This document shows, piece after piece, positions 59,602-64,000 of a DNA stretch of 64,000 nucleotides (positions are counted from its first letter, which is position 1; each line of letters begins with the position of its first letter). The stretch spans positions 124,001 through 188,000 of the forward strand of contig JANRMQ010000003.1 of assembly GCA_040981125.1 (NCBI GenBank), in the 5' to 3' direction. Source of the stretch: DASSBQ01 sp040981125. Lineage in GTDB: Bacteria; Nitrospirota; Nitrospiria; Nitrospirales; Nitrospiraceae. Under the pieces are notes generated by a model, which saw only the letters and a list, made by a program, of their open reading frames with translations, did no database searches and was not told the DNA's origin. A program made the position numbers and the translations under genes.

Positions 59602-60354
59602 ATGAGGTCCGGGCTGCTTTCGCCGAAGAGGTTCGACGCCGTCCTGTTTGATCTTGACGGCGTGCTCACTGCCACGGCCAAGATTCATGCGGAATGCTGG
59701 AAGAGAATGTTTGACGAGTATCTCGGGATGCGGGCGAACAAGATGGGAGAAGCGTTCCGTGTATTTGAAATAGAAAGAGACTACCAAGCGTACGTCGATG
59801 GGAAGTTGCGATACGACGGGGTGCGAGACTTTCTGAGATCGCGCGCAATCGAGTTGCCGGAAGGGCACCCCGATGACCTCCCTACCGCTGAAACAGTCTG
59901 CGGCTTGGGGAACCGGAAAAACGATATGGTCGACGAGGTGCTCGAATCCGAAGGTGTGGAAGCGTATCCGGCGTCCGCCGTGTTGGTCCGCCAACTTCGA
60001 CGGCAAGGCACGAAAACCGCCGTTGTGTCCTCGAGCCATAACTGCCTGGCCGTTCTACAAGCGGCAAAAATGGCCGATTTGTTTGATGCGAGGGTGGACG
60101 GAGACGTGGCGGTCCGACTCCATCTTCGAGGCAAGCCGGCGCCCGACACATTTCTCGTCGCGGCTGCTGAACTTGGTGCATCACCGGGACGCGTCGTGGT
60201 CGTAGAGGACGCTATTGCCGGCGTGCAAGCGGGTCGGGCAGGCCGGTTCGGACTCGTCATCGGAGTCGCTCGAAAAGGGGACGGCGATGCGCTCAAGAAT
60301 AATGGGGCCGACGTGGTGATCGCCGATCTCAGCGAGTTGGTCCAAGATGCCTAA
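59602..60354 (+). CDS. Beta-phosphoglucomutase-like HAD protein
   Basis: ATG 59602 has AAAGG upstream; the frame is open to 59356. The 250-residue protein has HAD motif I FDLDGVLT, motif II VVSSSHN, then RGKPAPDTFLVAA and motif IV VVVEDAIAGVQAG, the beta-phosphoglucomutase arrangement. It converts beta-glucose-1-phosphate to glucose-6-phosphate. That fits the GH65 phosphorylase gene 48 bases downstream, which releases beta-glucose-1-phosphate. The operon has a dyad promoter upstream. Confidence 0.9.
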   Translation: MRSGLLSPKRFDAVLFDLDGVLTATAKIHAECWKRMFDEYLGMRANKMGEAFRVFEIERDYQAYVDGKLRYDGVRDFLRSRAIELPEGHPDDLPTAETVCGLGNRKNDMVDEVLESEGVEAYPASAVLVRQLRRQGTKTAVVSSSHNCLAVLQAAKMADLFDARVDGDVAVRLHLRGKPAPDTFLVAAAELGASPGRVVVVEDAIAGVQAGRAGRFGLVIGVARKGDGDALKNNGADVVIADLSELVQDA

Positions 60355-60402
60355 CGAGAGACGCTGCGCTATTGAATGTCCTTGCCGGAGGGTTGTCCTC
60401 TC

Positions 60403-62796
60403 ATGATCCATCGCGCACGGTATAAGCCCCCTCCGCATATCTACCCGCCTGACGAATGGAATTTCGTTGAAAAGCAGTTCATGGCGGACTTCTTATCCCA
60501 GGGCGAAACGATGTTTTCGCTCGGTAACGGATATCTGGGAATGCGCGGCTGTTTTGAGGAGGGCGGCCCAATCGGGCAGAACGGGACGTTCGTTAACGGA
60601 TTCTATGAATCGTGGCCGATCGTCTATGCGGAGGAAGCCTATGGCTTCGCCACTACAGGGCAGACGATTGTCAATGCGACGGATACCAAGATCATCAAAT
60701 TGTATGTCGACGATGAGCCGTTTTGGCTTGCTCATGCCAACATTCTGAGGTTTGAGCGCCGATTGAACATGAGAGCAGGGACGCTCGATCGAGATATTCT
60801 TTGGGAAACGCCGTCGGGAAAGCAGGTATCGATCTCATCACGGCGGCTGGTGTCCTTCGTGCACCGCCATGTCGCGGCGATACAGTATCAGGTCACGCTG
60901 CTCAATGCCGATGCGCCCGTGGTCATTTCGTCGGAAATGATCGCGAATGAGCCGAGCGGTCGAACAACAGAAGGTGATCCGCGGCAGGCCAAAATGTTTG
61001 CCGGGAAAGTCCTCCACCACAAGGCCGGTTATGCGAGGGATCGGCGTATTGTGCTTTGTCACGGCACCGAAAAAAGCCGGATGATCCTGGCCTGTGCGAT
61101 TGATCACACTCTGGAGTCTGATGTCCTCCCTTCCTATGACACTCGCTTTAACGAGGATTCGGGACAAGTCGTGTTCTCCGTCAACGCGCATCCAGGAACG
61201 ACCATCTCGTTGACAAAATATATGGCGTATCACACGACCGGGACAGCCGGCCCGGAGGAAATGTGCGCTCGGGCGGAACGTACGCTGGATCGCGTCGTTG
61301 GAGGGGGATTTGACAAGCTCTTGTCCGAGCAGGAACGGTACATGGACGAATTCTGGCACAAAAGCGACATTCAACTCGTGGCCAACCCTCTCAAAGCACA
61401 ATACTCCACCGTCGAGATGCAGCAAGGAATTCGCTTCAATCTCTTTCACATCATCCAAGCCGCCGGCCGGGCCGAGAACTGCGGGGTGCCGGCCAAAGGG
61501 CTGACCGGCCAGGCCTACGAGGGCCATTACTTCTGGGATACCGAGATCTACGTGCTTCCATTCCTGATGTACACTGCTCCGCGCATCGCAAAAAATCTCC
61601 TCCGATTCCGGCATGGCATGCTCGACAAAGCGCGCGCACGCGCGCGTCAATTGAATCAAAAAGGGGCGATGTACCCATGGCGGACGATCAACGGCGACGA
61701 GGCGTCCGCCTATTACGCGGCCGGGACAGCGCAATATCACATCAACGCCGACATCATGTACGCGCTAAGAAAGTACGTCAAGGCGACAGGGGACGACGAC
61801 TTCCTTTTCGACGAAGGGGTCGAGATGTTGGTCGAGACCGCGCGCTTGTGGAACGATCTGGGATTCTATTCGGAGCGCCGGGACGGCAAGTTTTGCATTC
61901 ACGGTGTGACGGGGCCGGATGAATACAACACCGTCGTCGATAATAATCTGTATACCAACCTCATGGCGCGGGAAAACCTGCGCTATGCCGCCGCGACTGT
62001 GGAATCGTTGAGCGCACGGAGGCCGGATCTCTTCACGGCGCTGGTGCACAAGACCGGTTTGGACAAGCAGGAGATAGAAGAGTGGAAGCGCGCAGCCGAC
62101 AACATGTATATCCCTTACGATGAACGGTTGGGACTGTACGCACAAGACGACTCGTTCCTGGAGCAAAAACGGTGGGATTTCAAGAACACGCCGCCGGATA
62201 GATACCCTCTCCTGTTGTTCTACCATCCCTTGACGATCTATCGGCATCAGGTCATCAAGCAGGCAGATCTCGTGCTGGCCATGTTCCTTCTCGGGCACGC
62301 GTTCTCGCCGGACGCCAGAAAGCGGAACTTCGACTATTATGACGCCTTGACGACGGGTGATTCCTCTCTTTCCGCATGCATTCAAAGCATCATGGCGGCG
62401 GAGGTCGGAGATTTAGACAAGGCGGTCGAATACGCCAGGGCCGCCTCCCTCATGGATCTCGGTGATGTCGCTGGTAATGTGAAAGACGGCTGCCACATCG
62501 CGTCCATGGGCGGTGTGTGGATGGTGTTTGTATATGGCTTCGCCGGCCTACGTGATTACGACGATCGATTGAGGTTCCAGCCCCGCATATCGGACCGGAT
62601 CGAGCGATTGCGGTTCAAGTTGACCGTCCGTGGGCAGCTCTTGGAGGTGGACGCCCGTCCCAATGCCACGACCTACACCCTCCACGAAGGCGCCGGGCTG
62701 GTCATCGTCCATGAGGACCGGGATATCGAATTGTCACCCGGCAAACCCGTCTGCCTCGAGTCTCATCACGGCGGCTCTGGTAGTGAAAAGAGATGA
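60403..62796 (+). CDS. GH65 disaccharide phosphorylase
   Basis: ATG 60403 (M-I-H-R-A-R) is preferred to 60376 because it matches the usual GH65 start and has GGAGGG at about 10 bases. The 797-residue protein has the full family plan: N-terminal beta domain, (alpha/alpha)6 core (GLTGQAYEGHYFWDTEIYVLPFL, MYPWRTINGDEAS, TAQYHINADI) and catalytic acid Glu507 in VTGPDEYNTVVDNN. Phosphorylases for maltose, trehalose or kojibiose share this fold; substrate is unresolved. With the adjoining phosphoglucomutase it feeds glucose into central metabolism. No signal peptide. Confidence 0.92.
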   Translation: MIHRARYKPPPHIYPPDEWNFVEKQFMADFLSQGETMFSLGNGYLGMRGCFEEGGPIGQNGTFVNGFYESWPIVYAEEAYGFATTGQTIVNATDTKIIKLYVDDEPFWLAHANILRFERRLNMRAGTLDRDILWETPSGKQVSISSRRLVSFVHRHVAAIQYQVTLLNADAPVVISSEMIANEPSGRTTEGDPRQAKMFAGKVLHHKAGYARDRRIVLCHGTEKSRMILACAIDHTLESDVLPSYDTRFNEDSGQVVFSVNAHPGTTISLTKYMAYHTTGTAGPEEMCARAERTLDRVVGGGFDKLLSEQERYMDEFWHKSDIQLVANPLKAQYSTVEMQQGIRFNLFHIIQAAGRAENCGVPAKGLTGQAYEGHYFWDTEIYVLPFLMYTAPRIAKNLLRFRHGMLDKARARARQLNQKGAMYPWRTINGDEASAYYAAGTAQYHINADIMYALRKYVKATGDDDFLFDEGVEMLVETARLWNDLGFYSERRDGKFCIHGVTGPDEYNTVVDNNLYTNLMARENLRYAAATVESLSARRPDLFTALVHKTGLDKQEIEEWKRAADNMYIPYDERLGLYAQDDSFLEQKRWDFKNTPPDRYPLLLFYHPLTIYRHQVIKQADLVLAMFLLGHAFSPDARKRNFDYYDALTTGDSSLSACIQSIMAAEVGDLDKAVEYARAASLMDLGDVAGNVKDGCHIASMGGVWMVFVYGFAGLRDYDDRLRFQPRISDRIERLRFKLTVRGQLLEVDARPNATTYTLHEGAGLVIVHEDRDIELSPGKPVCLESHHGGSGSEKR

Positions 62797-62878
62797 GAGG
62801 AACCGGACGGCCGGCGGGAATTCGAGCACGAGATCGAGGTCCACAGGCCGGCGGAGGACACCTGTGCCGGTAGACTGT

Positions 62879-63418
62879 ATGAAGTGGCGGCGACTTCTGT
62901 GTTGGCTGCTCGTTGCGGCCCCGGTTGCGGGCTGTGCGTCGCCGAAGATCGGCTACGATTTTGATCGCAGCGCAAACTTCAGCGGCTACCATGCCTATGC
63001 GTGGACCCCCGGTTCGCAAGCGCCGACGAGCGACCAGCGCCTCGATAATTCCTTGATCGATGCCCGCATTCGAACCGCCATAGATGCGCAACTGCGTTCA
63101 AAGGGGTACACTGCCGCTGCTGAGGAGAAGCCTCAGTTCCTTGTGGCCTATCATGTCGGCCTGAAGGATCTAATAACGGGGGCTTCTACGCAGAATTACA
63201 TCGGCGATCGTGCACACGGCACCTATACGACGCTGAGCGACATCCGTTCGTACAAGGAGGGAACACTCTTGATTGACATTGTCGATGCCGCGTCCAACCG
63301 ATTGGTCTGGCAAGCCACTGCATTGGCGGAGGTTGAAGAGGGGCTGAGTCCCACGGAACGGGATGACCGCATCAACGGTATCGTCCGCGCCATGCTTTCT
63401 CACTTCCCGCCTCGGTAA
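62879..63418 (+). CDS. DUF4136 lipoprotein (paralogue 3)
   Basis: The 179-residue protein has a lipobox (PVAGC) and the DUF4136 layout: IGYDFDRSANFSGYHAYAWTPGSQAP, NSLIDARIRTAIDAQLRSKGYTAA, FLVAYHVGLKDLIT, YKEGTLLIDIVDAASNRLVWQATALAEVEE. The opening DRSANFSGYHAYAW and the DIVDAASNRLVWQ tail place it with paralogue 4 at 63449. The start has no strong ribosome site; upstream frame is GH65-adjacent DNA. Confidence 0.85.
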   Translation: MKWRRLLCWLLVAAPVAGCASPKIGYDFDRSANFSGYHAYAWTPGSQAPTSDQRLDNSLIDARIRTAIDAQLRSKGYTAAAEEKPQFLVAYHVGLKDLITGASTQNYIGDRAHGTYTTLSDIRSYKEGTLLIDIVDAASNRLVWQATALAEVEEGLSPTERDDRINGIVRAMLSHFPPR

Positions 63419-63448
63419 GTCGCCTCAGCTGGGATGCCGGAGCATGCG

Positions 63449-64000
63449 ATGATCAGGCTCTTCTTACCGATCCTACTGTTCTTACCGGTCGTACTGGTGC
63501 TATCCACCGCCTGTGCGCCTTCACCAAAGATCGGATATGACTATGATCGCGGCGTGAATTTTGGCGCGTATCACACCTATGACTGGTTGTCGAGTGAACA
63601 GGAAACGACCGGCGACAGGCGTGCCGACAGTTCAGCCGTCGATCTGCGTATGCGGATGGCCATTGGGGCTCAATTACTTTCGAAAGGCTATCGGAGACTC
63701 TATGACGAGAAGCCGGATTTCTATGTGGTCTACCATATTGGCCTGAAAGACATCGTGCCGACTGCCTCTACCGAATACTATTCGCACGGGATGGCAGGAC
63801 GACCCTTCAGCTATTCAGCCGATACTCGTTCGACGGGTGGTGAGAAGCCGGACAGGAACGAGGCTGCCGCTTCCCTCACAGGTTCGTTGTTCATCGACAT
63901 CGTTGATGCCGTATCCAAGAAACTGGTTTGGCGGGGAACTGCGGCGGGGGAAGTGGACCCCGACCTCTCCTCGACAGAACGGGACGAACGCGTTAGGACA
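63449..64000 (+). CDS. DUF4136 lipoprotein (paralogue 4), cut by the window edge
   Basis: The gene runs off the right edge with 184 codons present. ATG 63449 opens a signal with lipobox LSTAC, then APSPKIGYDYDRGVNFGAYHTYDWLSSEQETTGDRRAD, YHIGLKDIVP, and LFIDIVDAVSKKLVWRGTAAGEVDPDLSSTERDERV. It is closely related to the gene at 62879, 30 bases upstream, so a tandem duplication is likely. The 3' end and thus full length are unknown. Confidence 0.85.
   Translation, partial: MIRLFLPILLFLPVVLVLSTACAPSPKIGYDYDRGVNFGAYHTYDWLSSEQETTGDRRADSSAVDLRMRMAIGAQLLSKGYRRLYDEKPDFYVVYHIGLKDIVPTASTEYYSHGMAGRPFSYSADTRSTGGEKPDRNEAAASLTGSLFIDIVDAVSKKLVWRGTAAGEVDPDLSSTERDERVRT

Overview
The window looks like a chromosomal segment of a Gram-negative bacterium of moderately high GC, most likely a Nitrospira-type member of the Nitrospirota. 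This is inferred from gene content (many Sec-exported lipoproteins and outer-membrane barrels, a two-partner secretion exoprotein beside a CHAT protease, a NapA/NapC pair, several DUF4136 and Spy-like paralogues), not from a marker gene search. No rRNA, tRNA, CRISPR array or intact insertion sequence was seen. Both edges cut genes: a TpsA exoprotein on the left and a DUF4136 lipoprotein on the right.

Layout. 1-5546: TpsA/TpsB secretion pair with a convergent TPR-CHAT protein. 5757-6709: two PilZ proteins, the second lacking part of the c-di-GMP motif. 6932-11674: a probable osmolyte block (glycosylglycerate-type glycosyltransferase, membrane proteins, an ArsB/NhaD permease, and a mannosyl-3-phosphoglycerate-phosphatase-like HAD). 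12036-17816: a 1387-residue TPR/membrane protein, then an ECF sigma, a DUF3619-like putative anti-sigma and DUF3106. 18012-18908: a solitary atpG. 19200-29052: periplasmic stress-type genes (Spy-like, DUF4136, LEA2, DUF2780), a GH63 enzyme, two small ORFs and an atypical receiver. 29300-32603: an exported nuclease/phosphatase/phospholipase operon. 33361-49653: envelope lipoproteins and barrels, GH13 with a SemiSWEET, a sulfatase with its formylglycine-generating enzyme, and two broken sulfatases. 49835-55826: an antiporter, a barrel, a WD40 protein and lipoproteins. 55872-59156: NapA-NapC. 59602-64000: HAD phosphoglucomutase, GH65 phosphorylase and two DUF4136 lipoproteins.

The strongest undescribed signal is a shared promoter architecture found 14 times between 19.2 and 59.5 kb. 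It is a 16-bp dyad, consensus CTGT(C/T)A-N4-T(G/A)ACAG, always oriented toward a gene and followed 21-24 bases later by a TA-containing -10-like hexamer. This centres the dyad near -41 to -43, as for a class II activator. The downstream genes are Spy-like, DUF4136, LEA2, DUF2780, SYLF and Slp envelope proteins, GH63, GH13-SemiSWEET, GH65-phosphoglucomutase, a sulfatase, barrels, a receiver protein and an unannotated small-ORF pair. This suggests one envelope and carbohydrate/osmolyte stress regulon whose regulator is not identifiable here.

The genes fit together as an envelope-stress and carbon/osmolyte storage region. Polysaccharide and disaccharide enzymes (GH13, GH63, GH65 with a phosphoglucomutase) and a glycosylglycerate-type pathway sit among periplasmic chaperone-like proteins, lipoproteins and transport proteins. 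Two short dispersed repeat families and sulfatase remnants show past rearrangement.
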